Source: Spodoptera frugiperda
Lineage: Eukaryota > Arthropoda > Insecta > Lepidoptera > Noctuidae
Assembly (NCBI RefSeq): GCF_023101765.2
Contig: NC_064242.1
Coordinates: forward strand, 10,280,327-10,344,326
DNA length: 64,000 nt
Direction of reading: 5' to 3'
Below, in pieces: positions 35,501-45,134 of this stretch; within the stretch, counting starts at the first letter, position 1, and each line of letters starts with the position of its first letter. Both the position numbers and the translations under genes were made by a program. The notes beneath the pieces were generated by a model, which did not search any database, was not told where the DNA came from, and saw only the letters and a list, made by a program, of their open reading frames with translations.

Positions 35501-36610
35501 TATTTATCATCTGCTCAGTAGGTACTCATTGTTATCATAACTGTGTACAATGTCTTAGGTTATCTGTATTAAAATAACGAATAATTGTTTTCATGTTTGA
35601 ATTAATTACTATAGTGTAAGTAACATATTTTTTTAAATTAAATTACTGCTTTTTTATACCTTGAAGGTACTTATGCAGATTGTAAATTGAAATCAAAACT
35701 TTATAGAACTCTTTTCCGTTGCGTTTAAAACAAATCTAGCCTAGTTCAGAGCCAAATTATTTGTTTTATACTTTATGACACATAGAGATGTTTACATTCT
35801 AATAGTAATTTGAATATGTTTCCGCATTTTTTCTCAGAGTAGTCTGATAGAAATCGTCTAGTTATTTAACAGATTGCTGTGTAAATGTGTTATCTTGTAA
35901 CTATCCTATTTTCAAAAATAAATATAATTTATCATTTGTAGTACAATGGGTGGTCTTATCACACACAGTAATTTCTTCTAGGCAACTTTTGGATAGATTT
36001 TTTAAATGATCTGAGAATGGTTAGTGCATGCACAATAATGTAAATGGAGAAAAAAACACAAATTGAAGAAAAAAAAGAAATTCAATGAACAATACATTTA
36101 CAAAACTACATTAAAATGTACTATACTAATATGAAAAATAGACATAACACTATATTTATACATTAATCTTTTATATCTTTTTAACAAAGCAGGCGCTAAG
36201 CATTAAATAAAAATAATTAGCAAAAGTATTCTTACTTGTCATTATAACTATTTCCATTTTCATCTCGCATCATGAATATTTGTTCCCACTGCTCCAGTTC
36301 TTCATCAGACGACGACGCGTTCCCCACACTCCCAGATTCAAGAACAGTCTACAAAAATACGAAAAAAGTTATTTTAAAACCATCGTCTGCCGCACAAAAA
36401 AGTTTCATAAAAAATTAGGGATGGTAAAATCCAGGCAGTATCCACTACTAGTAATCACGCAATACCCATTACACTATAATTTAACTAATAAATTACTACT
36501 TTACACTCTAATAACACAAAATCTTTGAATATTTTCATTTAATAATGAAGTAGCCGACTAACCTTAAAATATTCCAACATGTATTTAACAAAAGAAATTA
36601 AGTAGCCCAT
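23505..36610 (-). CDS. PLD3/PLD4-type phospholipase D-family protein (11 exons)
   Basis: The family acts in endosomes and lysosomes; mammalian PLD3 and PLD4 are 5' exonucleases of single-stranded nucleic acids and have been linked to lipid transphosphatidylation. Exons in gene order, minus strand: 36563-36610, 36236-36348, 34814-34978, 34028-34205, 33802-33936, 33432-33554, 32927-32995, 29481-29612, 24656-24795, 24059-24224, 23505-23780. Introns are GT-AG and in frame; 1545 nt gives 514 residues (human PLD3 490). Visible: basic RKKRS (55-59) then one membrane anchor (about 67-85, VSIVIVLIVLVVLVPLL), as in type II PLD3; LVESIPEG; IASFYWSLR; first HKD HTKFWIID (229-236) followed by GSANMDW; ELGIVAFNCSCLADD; SSPPPLSP; second HKD HNKYMVTD (444-451) followed by GTSNWSGDYF. 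Both catalytic motifs are intact. A 4.7-kb intron holds another gene. Confidence 0.95.
23855..23985 (+). repeat. SINE-like repeat fragment in last PLD-like intron
   Basis: It carries CCAATTACTCCCCTTTCCAA, CCTGATTCCCTAACAACTCA, GGTCGGCAACGCAA and GGGCGGCGGTGATTGC, the landmarks of the family at 8432-8573. It is truncated and diverged. Confidence 0.5.
24321..24516 (+). mobile_element. Non-autonomous Helitron (TC...CTAG), complete
   Basis: This is the cleanest copy: it starts TCTATACTAATATTATAAAG directly after A24320, ends GCAGAAGTAGCTAG directly before T24517, and has the subterminal GCGGGTGAAACCGC hairpin. It is 196 bp, non-coding, and lies in a short intron of the PLD-like gene. Confidence 0.8.
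25308..25313 (-). terminator. Candidate poly(A) signal of the 7TM gene
   Basis: AATAAA on the minus strand about 95 nt after the stop codon at 25408. It would let the nested gene terminate inside the PLD-like intron. Confidence 0.4.
25408..26157 (-). CDS. Intronless seven-transmembrane protein, GPCR-like
   Basis: A 249-residue open frame predicts seven hydrophobic helices at about 5-32, 40-61, 76-98, 107-128, 140-168, 179-205 and 211-228, with a very short N terminus and a basic C-terminal tail (SRRRRMNAVV). Basic loops (CCKRSMSRRK, 168-177) and the TLHNYV start of helix 2 resemble class B/adhesion or Methuselah-like receptors, but no diagnostic motif settles it and no extracellular ligand domain is present. 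Ligand and role are unknown. It is uninterrupted and lies on the same strand inside the 24796-29480 intron of the PLD-like gene, so it must use its own promoter or be spliced out. A candidate AATAAA lies 95 nt downstream. It could be a retrocopy or a receptor that lost its ectodomain; transcription is not shown by the sequence. Confidence 0.7.
   Translation of the reverse strand: MCSEVTLAVLYLCGIFMSFVCAIALWITWCILPKWRTLHNYVIVQHTTIGALNLMSLGLVFTEHFSVFILSYDIFFHASMSWSLASSLIAYFKLVLVHSVKISNEKTIITVFAFGLTIVSVTIVGVTSQIVYDLELRETAILGLFPLYLILMMKIFLFISVIVSVMSCCKRSMSRRKFGHVVALVGVALVSDIGTIVWVFLLLFLNYNIMDAWFYNRLIPQALFVLFNPSSRAHWKKLCSRRRRMNAVV
26695..27966. mobile_element. 1.27-kb foldback element in PLD-like intron
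   Basis: The two halves (about 26695-27290 and 27340-27966) are close inverted copies around a loop of about 50 nt. Outer ends are TAGTCCAGTCAA and its complement. Matching landmarks include GATACCCAGCTG/CAGCTGGGTATC, GGTGAACCGTTTTTGAGATA and its inverse, and GGGCCCAAAAATCG and its inverse. No transposase is encoded. The target duplication is unclear. Transcription through the intron would give a long hairpin RNA. Confidence 0.8.
27967..29480. other. Intron sequence without recognised content
   Basis: The upstream part of the long PLD-like intron after the foldback. Short open frames (under 90 codons, for example 28143-28361 and 28588-28854) have no domain or coding bias. A CpG-rich spot near 28640-28740 is notable in composition but unexplained. 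Confidence 0.4.
29973..30176. mobile_element. TTAA-flanked piggyBac-like MITE
   Basis: TTAA at 29969-29972 and 30177-30180 flanks inverted termini CCCTTTAACCGCC and GGCGGTTAAAGGG. TTAA duplication with CCC-starting ends is the piggyBac signature. The 204-bp copy has no transposase; a 104-codon open frame crossing it is spurious. Confidence 0.75.
30362..31730. other. Intron sequence, no gene seen
   Basis: Part of the 29613-32926 intron of the PLD-like gene. It is AT-rich, with a probable RTE-type tail at about 30660-30745 (GGTGCAGTCGTTCAGAAGTT, ending TTTGTATAGATA). Nothing else can be supported. Confidence 0.4.
31733..32014 (+). mobile_element. SINE-like repeat, near full length, poly(A)-ended
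   Basis: It begins AGTGTGGGAGAGCCATGCTT, passes through AAAACCGACGTGAAACAACG, GGAGGCCCAATTCC, CGGCAACGCACTTGTAACGC and CCATCAGGTGATACG, and ends in CATAAAAAAAAAAAA. The two minus-strand copies at 44847-45134 and 45700-45999 span the same limits, which defines the unit at about 280-300 bp. Confidence 0.65.
32685..32880 (+). repeat. Non-LTR tail repeat ending in (GAT)n
   Basis: TTTCTAAGATTATTTAGACA through GAGAAGAGGCTTTGGTCAGC to GTTGATGATGATGATGA matches 61588-61765. The 3' GAT repeat is typical of lepidopteran RTE/CR1-like tails. No coding part is retained. Confidence 0.55.
33112..33370 (-). mobile_element. R1-like non-LTR 3' fragment
   Basis: In minus orientation: poly(T) on the + strand at 33114-33120, then GGCGAGGCGAGAGGGAGTGT, CTCGCTAGGCAGTCCGCAGC and CCGCACTTACGGTGGCCG, as in the 54- and 62-kb copies. 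It includes only the 3' UTR and last codons of the ORF and lies in a PLD-like intron. Confidence 0.7.
33612..33700 (-). mobile_element. Penelope-type pLTR fragment with hammerhead-like fold
   Basis: On the minus strand 33676-33634 reads GCTC, ATAATGA, A, then stem GAGTC..GACTC with a 7-nt loop, then GAAACTAGTA and GAGC. Stem I (4 bp) and stem II (5 bp) pair perfectly. The CUGANGA core is degenerate at two positions. It is related to 9655-9740 and to the ends of 56954-60216. No coding part is retained. Confidence 0.5.
35185..35410 (+). repeat. Diverged Helitron-like copy interrupted by another repeat
   Basis: CTCTGGAACTACCGGATCAA and TTAGATAGTCCATTTTATCG to GTGTAGCTAG resemble the Helitron body and CTAG end. 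Between them (35216-35304) lies the repeat also found at 6384-6475, so this looks like a nested insertion. Confidence 0.45.
35838..35938 (+). repeat. Dispersed repeat (ACGTGTAAAAGTGTT family)
   Basis: A diverged copy of the sequence at 13668-13790, located between PLD-like exons at 34978 and 36236. Class unknown. Confidence 0.45.
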
Positions 36611-38440
36611 GATTAACGAGTAATATGATACCTATCAGTTCATAACTAACACAAAACAATACGAAACAAATAAGGCTAAGTTTTTAAACAAAGAAACTTT
36701 GTTTGTATTAGATGCTACTGACGTAACGTTTCAAAACACTGCAGACCGAGCACTATTTTTTGACATTGTTGACAATTAAACCAGACCCCGCGTCTTGTTA
36801 CATCTAGAGCACTTAATTTTAATCGATATATTCAAAACTATGATTTTATTTATCAGTTTAAAATTTTATTGACAGTGTTTATATTATTTATTTTCGTTTA
36901 TTTATTTTATTAAATGTTCACGAAACTCATACTGACCATAATATTATTATTATTTCTTCACTAAGTAACCAAAGGGTATAAACTAATTAACACTAAACTA
37001 ATAAGTTCACTGAACAAAGAATTTCTATCGCAATCACGAAACCAACACGTATTACACTGCATTTTTGTGTATCCTGGCGTTCCTTTACGAACCGTGCAGG
37101 CGCATTAGTGGCAAAAATATTACTGCAAAGTAGATGACGTCGGCAACCACTGCATTGTACATGTGCATTTTAAATACTAGGTTAGTATCAACCGTAAAAC
37201 TATTCAGGGCAGAACTGTTTCGAACATTGTTATTACAACGATGCTAGATAACTACTGCGCTAGTTTGCTTTAATTTAACTTGGTAACAATATTCATTTGC
37301 TAACGTAACGATTACGGTTTAATTAGTAGATATGCTCAATATACATACATGAAGGAAATGTGATCGTGACAAATGTAAGAATACAAAAAAGTCTTGGTTA
37401 TCTAATGAGTAGATAACACCGAAATTAATATTATTTACCTACCTCCAGTTGGAAGTACACAGGTTTGTTACTCTTTGTAATTATACACTGACACCACACC
37501 TAACTAATCACACTGTTTAAATTACAGAGCACGCCGTGATTGACGATTCGACTTTAATATTACTGGAAAAAATATATCCTATTTACCGCTTTGTCGTGTG
37601 GCCACGGCAACTCACTAAATTACACTGTGACAAAATATTTTGACCGTGATATAACAGAAAATACACATTATACGCGACATTAACCGCGGCTCTACTGAAG
37701 TAAATTGCAAGAAAATAAACCTTACCTAGCCTAAATGGATGCCTACCTACATTAACAATAAATTCCTTAATAGGCAGTGTAGTTGTACGAGGTTGTAATA
37801 GGATTAAAAGCTTTTGATGGCACACGTAGTGAAGTGACTAGATTGTGTTTACAATTTTACCGTTATACCTAATGATATTTACAGCAATAGAATATGTAAT
37901 GGGTTTTATCGATTGTAAAGTTATTTTAATCGCAGTTTTGCGCAACACTATTAAAGTGATTGGGTAGGCTTTACAAGTACCTACACTCTTTACGTACCGA
38001 ACTACGTTTTGTTCTGTCATTTGGAGATTACCTACCTATGTCAATTAATAGGTAACTTTTCTAAGTTAGAAGGTACTTATTCATTAATTAAAACTTTCTT
38101 ATCCACCCACATTTTTTACCCGAGAAACTTTTTAGTGCTCTGTACCTACCCATCTACCTACCTATTTTTTACTACGGCGAACAACACAGTCATTATTTCA
38201 AATTCTTTTATTATTTACCTAACTCATGGTAGCAATTCTACCGTCCGTGTTTTGTTTCATTACGAAAATTGGTTGCTAACTACAATTTACAAGAACTAAC
38301 TTTATACAGATGGCTGCACGAAATCAGAACATTAAAAAAAACTTGTACAGTCACAAAGAGCTTGCATAACGAAAGTCATGCAATGTGAATTAATTGCTGG
38401 GTTGGTTACCTACCTATACTACCCATAGTAACAATAATAA
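36611..38440. other. Region upstream of the PLD-like gene, no gene seen
   Basis: The PLD-like promoter must lie just to the right of 36610, but I see no convincing TATA box. An AATCGATATA (near 36820) is a weak DRE-like match only. The rest is AT-rich with short random open frames up to 96 codons. Confidence 0.4.
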
Positions 38441-38442
38441 TA

Positions 38443-39145
38443 ATAAGTCCGCAAGGCAGCTTGTGGCGAGCTGTTGGGCAGTGGCGACCCCACGGACCTG
38501 ACTCCCGGGAGAGGCCCTACTTTTTAACTCCGGTTGGTACTCGTGACTATCCGGAGTGGCCTCTCCTGCCTCACTCTTGCCTTAATCGGCTGGTTTGAGT
38601 GGAGATTCGCAAGAGTGGAGTTGCCTTCAGCTCCACTTGGGGGAAGGACGTATCCCAGTAAGATGCTGGTAGGGGTCTTGACCGTACTTCCGGGATTGCT
38701 CTGATAGCCGTGGGATGCCTCCCCTTCCTCAAGCAGCTCAACGGATGTTGCTTCCCTTGTCGCTACATGCTAGCGGCCGTTTCCGGGGGCCCACTATTGA
38801 GTTTGCGAGTCACCCCCTGCCTGTTTATCCGTATTTTTCAATATTGGTCAGGGGCAGGGGCCATAGTCCCCATAGTTAACCGGTTAACTATTCCACAGCC
38901 ACCCACACCCATATCCCTATCATTTCCTTTTACCATATCTCACAATAGTCTTGCATCAACCGGGGATTGTCCTTTGGTGTACTTCCATAGTGCATACAGG
39001 GATAATCGCCGGCTGATGTCCCCTTACATTTAGATTAAAATTGTTCAACGGGCCTCTGCGAGTTGGCTTCGGCCCCTCGTACGCCTTCCAAAGGTCCGGG
39101 ACCCTGTGGTCCCGTGATTATGTAAAGAACAAACATAATAATAAT
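38443..39145. mobile_element. GC-rich repeat bordered by ATA/AAT runs
   Basis: About 700 bp of clearly higher GC than its surroundings begins after AACAATAATAATAATAAG and ends before CATAATAATAATATATTTAT. It contains GGGACCCTGTGGTCCCG, a self-complementary end, and CCTCGTACGCCTTCCAAAGG. The 107-codon + frame at 38710-39033 has no recognised domain. Borders suggest a retroelement with an (ATA)n tail, possibly 5'-truncated. Superfamily is unknown. Confidence 0.5.
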
Positions 39146-39426
39146 ATATTTATTTGCCAGAAACACGGTAAATACAAAGTTGTTACATAGGTATATAATA
39201 AAATAATAACTTGTTAGGTACTATAGTACCTACCTTAACTTCTGTAAATAATTTGTACTTGTTATATATTTTAAATATATAGGTTTTGTTGTAATATTTT
39301 ATCAGAAGCACACTCAATATATTTCATAAAAACAAAAGAAGATCATAAAATAGTTTCCACTCTTATAAGTGGCCAGCTTGCCACAGATAATATAAACACA
39401 CAATGTAAGTAAGTGCTAAGTCTGTA

Positions 39427-39531
39427 CCCTTAGTATGAGCTCTGATTGGTTGGTTTATTCGAGCTGGCCAATCAGAGCGCCGAAAGCGTCGTTTCGATTA
39501 CTTTAAACGTAAAGCAAAAACGTATTGAAGG
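39427..39531. mobile_element. MITE-A copy, short
   Basis: Starts CCCTTAGTATGAGCTCTGAT after TA and contains GATTGGTTGGTTTATTCGAG and GGCCAATCAGAGCGCCGAA. One arm is partly deleted, leaving about 105 bp. Confidence 0.6.
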
Positions 39532-41156
39532 TCTGGTGTCTAAAGGTGGGAATGTTTGGTATATTTTTCTAGTTCTTAAACTTAGTTCAGGGTATTGGGT
39601 AGATACCCGTCGTTAGTTACCTTAATCACTGAGCGATAACGCTAAGTACGTAAAGTAAGACAGCATGGAATCAGATACTACTTAGGAAGGTGCTATCTCT
39701 CAATCCGTAACTTAGAGATAAGCAATAATGAACTAGAAACTCTAGGGAGTCTATGTACCTCCCTACCTTCTTCATGCATTTTATAGATCCTAATCTTTTA
39801 GAGTAGCAAGGAAGGTTCCGCTTGTTACAGACAATGTTGGGCAATGTAATAGAAAATTGGTTAGGACCACTCCAATCTGACTCCCCCTAGACTTGAGACA
39901 GGACAATAAAACCTCGAGCGGACGGGTTCCTCGTTTTCCCAGACAACTATGATTGTACATTTTTTCTGATAAAATATTGGAAAGTTCAATATTTTCTGTT
40001 TCAAGTAAGTACTTTTTGTAGGTGGGTGTTGAGTAAAGGGATCGGGCTTCATAGCTTTTGAATATGGCTTCAGCACAGTAAATCGGCAGGTACCGTGAAA
40101 GAAGAAGAAAGTGAAAATCTTTTTCCGTCAGAACAGGTATCTACCTGTGTATTATAATACTTCTACTTTGAGATTCTTAAATAATTATTAAGTCCCTTAC
40201 ACTTACGTAGATGCTTCGCTATATAGCTTAGCAAAAACGAAATAAAATTAATTACTAGCTATTTATCCGCAGCAGAAAAGTAGTAACCACTTTCCAACTT
40301 CCCAACTAAGTATATCCAGACACAAAGTCATACAATAAAAACGCTCCGTTTAATTACAACGTGAAAGAAAGCCAAACAAACGCGCTTTCATTTACAATAT
40401 TACTAAGAAAGATTCAAAGGTCAATGATTACTTTACCCAGTCCTTAGCGATGGTTTTCAGAACAAAATCTTTATTAAGTAATCATCAAATGTCTCTGGGT
40501 GTGGCAGTGAGCATGTAACATTATCCCTACATTACCCTTAGGTACGCCTACATCATCATAATCACAACAAAACCCAAACAACAACAATTTTGTCCACAAA
40601 TAGCTTGGAAAGATAATATTCCTAAGTATAGGACTAAAATAGCTATATGTAACGCTAACAATTACTTAGAAGGGAACTAAAATGTAAAGTGAACGGGCAT
40701 AATTAAAAGTAATGACACTGAGATTAGGGTTATTTCAGCGGTAGGTAATAGTCCTACCGCTCGTTAGGTGTTAGTAAAATGGAAATGTAGGGGCCATATG
40801 AAATGAAAATTGGTTCTCATTACTAGTAATGGGAGGTCTGGTATAAAAGACATGCCATTTAGGTGGTGAATACTTTCAAAGTAGCTTTTTCATTAGGGTT
40901 ACAGGAATACCTACACACACGTGAGATACAGAGACAGCAGCGCTCTCCAATACATCTGAATCTACACTTCCAAACTCTTTAAACAAAAAACTCCAACCTT
41001 CGAACTTGGCAAACCCTCTTATGTATGTAGAGGAAACTAGCAATAGATTGTCACGGGCTGTTGATGTTTGAGAGTAGTTGAGACACTATCACATCAAATG
41101 TGTTCATGAAAATAAGTGTACGTTTACTTATTTTCATCAGTGTCATTTCTAAGTAG

Positions 41157-41265
41157 TCTTTTTAAGAGTGGAAAATCATCCAATGAGTTCTCCCGCCTTG
41201 GACGAAGCCAAAGGAAATGGCAAACTCTTGCCGACTAAAAACCACCCGTTCCTACTCCTGCTAAT
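41157..41265 (-). mobile_element. R1-like non-LTR 3' fragment
   Basis: Bears GGAAAATCATCCAATGAGTT, CTCCCGCCTTGG and CTAAAAACCACCCGTTCCTA, shared with 54771-55536. Only the last part of the 3' UTR is present. Confidence 0.6.
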
Positions 41266-41990
41266 TCATAAGAATATCAATATAATATAGATAAATAACC
41301 GCTATCCTAATCATCTGTTATATATGTACCAATATTATACGATACAAGAATAATTAAGATATGTACACGAATCATTACTGTTTGAATATCTGTACTGTTA
41401 TTTTTGAATAACAGAACATTTATGGTATGACGTCATACAGAAAAAAATTGTACAGAAATTTATACCGGTATGCAGTCCCTGGCTTATTCAAAGAAAAATG
41501 TATTTTATCAAGCAACAAAATGATACGTATCAACGTACTAGGTATCTATATAACTATAAGTACTAAAGCAAGCCTGAACTATCAACAATTTGGATGTAAA
41601 CTCATATGATAATAAAAACTTGCTTTTCAACCTTGACCGAAGTTTTTGTTTATGTTGGTCAAGGCCGTAGAGCTTTGAAAGTAATGAAAGGTGCGTATAC
41701 CAAAACTTTCCTATATTGAGAGTCACCTAACTCTTTTTATCAAATTCTCTTTACTTAGGTAAATTAATATTCTTGTTATGGATTTTTTTCGTCTAACTAT
41801 AGACAGATATAAGTATAGTGAGTACCTACCTATTACGCTATACTTGCCCGCAACATTACCACATGGAAGGAAGTTACTTTAAAAAAAAAAACGAACTGCA
41901 CCCATAGATTTTAAAAAATATCTGGTTAAATCGAGTTAAATCAATTACCTCACTAATGAGTGTAGCCCGCTCAACGTCCACAGATATCGC

Positions 41991-42122
41991 GACAAGCCCA
42001 AAAGAAGATGACGGGACGAACTCGACATCTATGACAAGGATTGACTGCAAAAATCTTTAAGCAGAGAGGAGTGGAAGGAGGATAGGCAAGCCTTTGTATT
42101 ACAGTGGGAGAATCATGGCTGA
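41991..42122 (+). pseudogene. Non-LTR reverse transcriptase C-terminal remnant
   Basis: Forty-four codons in one frame match the end of RTE-like ORF2 proteins of Lepidoptera (pattern KRRWRDEL..DKDW....REEW...RQAF..QW followed by stop), with two of the conserved Trp codons changed to TGA. An (AAATCT)3 tail follows at about 42124-42141. This is a dead, 5'-truncated copy. Confidence 0.6.
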
Positions 42123-42682
42123 AATCTAAATCTAAATCTGGCTAAATAAAAGTTAAAGGCTATATCTGTGGCATTAATTGTGGACTACTCTGTATGGCTG
42201 TACAGTACCTACCTAAGTAAGTTAATTAGTGTCGTGGGTTAGTAATTTAAAATTTACTGGAGTAAACACGAACCTACATTAAGAATAATCTCCGACGCGA
42301 CGTTACCTAACTCTTTTAAAGAAGACATCTCACGAAGGTCTCATAATTTATTCAGTGCACAGGTACACGTTCAGCACAAGTCACATAAATATAAAGTAGT
42401 AATCAACCTACAAGTGAACTTTATTCCTGTGCAAAACAAGGTAATTTTTTTGGACAGAAACAACGAGGTTGTCGTCTACCGAAGTAAGCCTCGTATCCAC
42501 TATATGCAATATTTGACAATGTTGTTCATCATTTTGAGGACTAGTTACAAAACAGTTGTACAGCAACATTGTCTGTCTACACTAGGTTTCGATCGCAACA
42601 TGTTGCTAGAGAAACAAATATCACACGTCACATTTCCACTCGAAATTTTTTTTATGGAATGTTTGGCAATCTGACAGACGGG

Positions 42683-42907
42683 TCATCTGATGGTAAGCGA
42701 TAAGCACAGCCCATGGACACCCGCACCACCAGAGGAGACACAGATACGTTGCCGGCCTTTTAAAAGGGAATACGCTCTTTTCTTGAAGGTTTGAAGGTCG
42801 TATCGGTTCGGAAATACCGCCAACGACAGCTCATTCCAAAGTTTTATTATTCTGAGACAATATTTTATTATCAACAGCATCTGGCATAAACACAAACTAC
42901 ATGCCAC
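42683..42907 (-). pseudogene. Non-LTR reverse transcriptase C-terminal remnant
   Basis: The 74-codon frame ends with the pattern LWNELSLAVFP.RYDLQTFKKRAYSLLKGRQR, which I recognise from the C termini of CR1/Jockey-like elements of Lepidoptera. The 3' tail continues leftwards to about 42660 with CATCAGATGACCCGTCTG, akin to the SINE-like tails. The upstream RT domain is absent. Confidence 0.55.
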
Positions 42908-44846
42908 CTATTATTATGCGGCTACCATTCAACGTTGCCCGATGTCGTGCAACATTCCTGAGCAAGCGTAACATGTTGCGTGTCAAAAGTTGTTTAGTGG
43001 GAACAAGACTTTACGGTCCCACTAAGTAAAATACTTTCCTCTACGTCTAAATTATGTTGATTAAATATTCAGGCTGGTCGACGTCTTGACATCTCTATTC
43101 AGTTAGTGTACCTAACTCAGTTAATATTTTAAGTTTAACGTAAATACAGTAGTCTAAATAAATACTTATCTTCATAATCTGAACCAGTGCAAGGAGGTAT
43201 TATAAATGAGAACGAAGTTTGTTTATTTCTTACTTATTCACTTTTTATCAACCTGTCTCTCATGGGCGTAGGCAGAGATAATGGAACGCTAATTGCTGCA
43301 AATCTTATTATACTTCTTTCGCTTCATCAACAGTCATTAGTCTTTTCATGCATGCTCGTCGTTTAAGGGTACTTTTAATTTGGCCTTTTATATCTCTAAT
43401 CTATTCTTTTATTTATTCCAAATATATTTTTATCTATTTTTTTAGTGGATTATGGAGAAAGACGTACGGACAAAATTAATAGCTTGTCACAATCCGAAAT
43501 CTTTGGATTGTGATCGATTTTTGACACTAGTTCTATAGAGTGTCTGACAGTAACTTAAGTAGATTCAAGCGATTTGAGATTCAGATCGGTTATTAATTTC
43601 GACTGATAAACTAAGTTTCACGTGGATAAAGCCCTAAGTAAAAGCTAGTGTTAAAAAAAACTGGTTTTTATGATGGGTATAACAGTCTACTGTAAAAATG
43701 GCAGTCTCGCTTCATAACGTGGTTTCGATCACGTACGCCATTCTTAAATGTCGCAGTTTTGTTTAATAATGCTAAGTAAGTACTAGATTCAGTGCATTAT
43801 TTAATTTTATACGAGTATCCTTATAAATATGGAATAATTTACTGAAATAAATAATTTATTTATCAACCTTTTTAATAATATGAATAGGTACTAGTTCTAT
43901 TAGTAGTTTCAAACTTTAGCTATGCGTTCTAACAAAAACATAGCCTTTTTTAAGGGGGAAAATATCATCCAATGACTTCTCCCACCTTATGTGTGGCGGG
44001 AGGGAGTGCCAGACTCGTACTGACTAAAAACCACGCCGTTCCTTCTCCTGTTTTGAGCCGGAGTCCCGGTAACCTTTAACGTTATCCGCAGCTCCGGAGC
44101 CTAGACTTCAGTTCACTGTAGTACCCAGTACTTACCTACTTATTTTTTTTTTTATTGACTAGATTCTGTTACTGTCTTGTACAACTCAACTACCACCTGT
44201 CCTCCAGTGTGATTGATGTCCTTGGTTAGGTTAATATTTATACAATTACAATCTTCGTTAGAGGTGATTAGAACATTTTGTCTATAAGATTTTCAACCTT
44301 ATAATTTTTATGTAAAGTCGAAAATCCAATGAAAATTGGTGTAGGTTGACATGCAACTGTACCGTGTAATTTAAACGTCTAATATCCAAGGAAATGATCC
44401 CTAATGATAGAAACTTTAACAACAGTGTTAGAAGACAAATTGATGATAACGCAAAAGGTCGCGAGCATTGCGTGTGGGCAAGAATTTGGTAAATCAACAT
44501 TGGACTCTAATGTCCTTCGATTTAATACCAAACTCCTTTGTAACAGCCATTTGACTTACGATACTTAGGCATTGTTATAAGTAATGATTATTTTGAGGTA
44601 AACAAGAACATTTCTTTGAAAATTGAACGTAATTAAACTTATGGAAGAATGGGTACTATCTGAAGGTAATTAGTTAATTACTTTCTTTACCGTTTATTAA
44701 GGAGCTTTGTGTTTACAAAATGTTTTACTACGCAATAAATACGGTCATTGGAAATTATGTTTCGTAATTAATCATAAGTCTTTCATTCGTACTGTTTGGC
44801 TTACGAATTGATTGTTAAAGACATGTTAACTAACTTTAGCTAACTT
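42908..44846. other. Gene-free stretch with one R1-like fragment
   Basis: Contains the R1-like 3' fragment at 43945-44115 (minus). Apart from that I see no gene or clear repeat. Confidence 0.45.
43945..44115 (-). mobile_element. R1-like non-LTR 3' fragment
   Basis: Poly(T)-like start (CCTTTTTTAAGGGGGAAAAT), then CATCCAATGACTTCTCCCAC, CTAAAAACCACGCCGTTCCT and CCGCAGCTCCGGA. It consists of 3' UTR only and is diverged. Confidence 0.6.
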
Positions 44847-45134
44847 TTTTATGGTATAAGCCGGTAAACGAGCCGATGGATCACCTGATGGTAAGCAATC
44901 AGACACCCGAAACACCAGGGGTATTACAAGTGCGTTGCCGACCTTTTGGAGGTTAGGAATTTAAGGGTTGTTGGGGAATCGGGGATTGGGAAGATTGGTA
45001 ATTGGGCCTCCGGTAACCTCACTCATACAACGAAACACAACGCAAGCGTTGTTTCACGTCGGTTTTCTGTGAGGCCGTGGTATCACTCCGTTTGAGCCGG
45101 CCTATTCCTGCCGAAAGCATGACTCTCCCTCACT
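44847..45134 (-). mobile_element. SINE-like repeat, copy 1 of a nearby pair
   Basis: Reverse complement of the 31733-32014 unit. It runs from TTTTATGGTATAAGCCGG through GATCACCTGATGGTAAGCAA to AGCATGACTCTCCCTCAC. It is in the same orientation as 45700-45999, with about 565 bp between them. Confidence 0.65.

Larger units (their letters stand above)
39146..41935. other. Gene-free stretch with two repeat fragments
   Basis: It holds a MITE-A copy (39427-39531) and an R1-like 3' fragment (41157-41265, minus). No gene can be supported between them. Confidence 0.5.

Noticed and set aside
38710..39033. 107-codon + frame
   Set aside because: Open by GC-rich composition inside a repeat; no recognisable domain.
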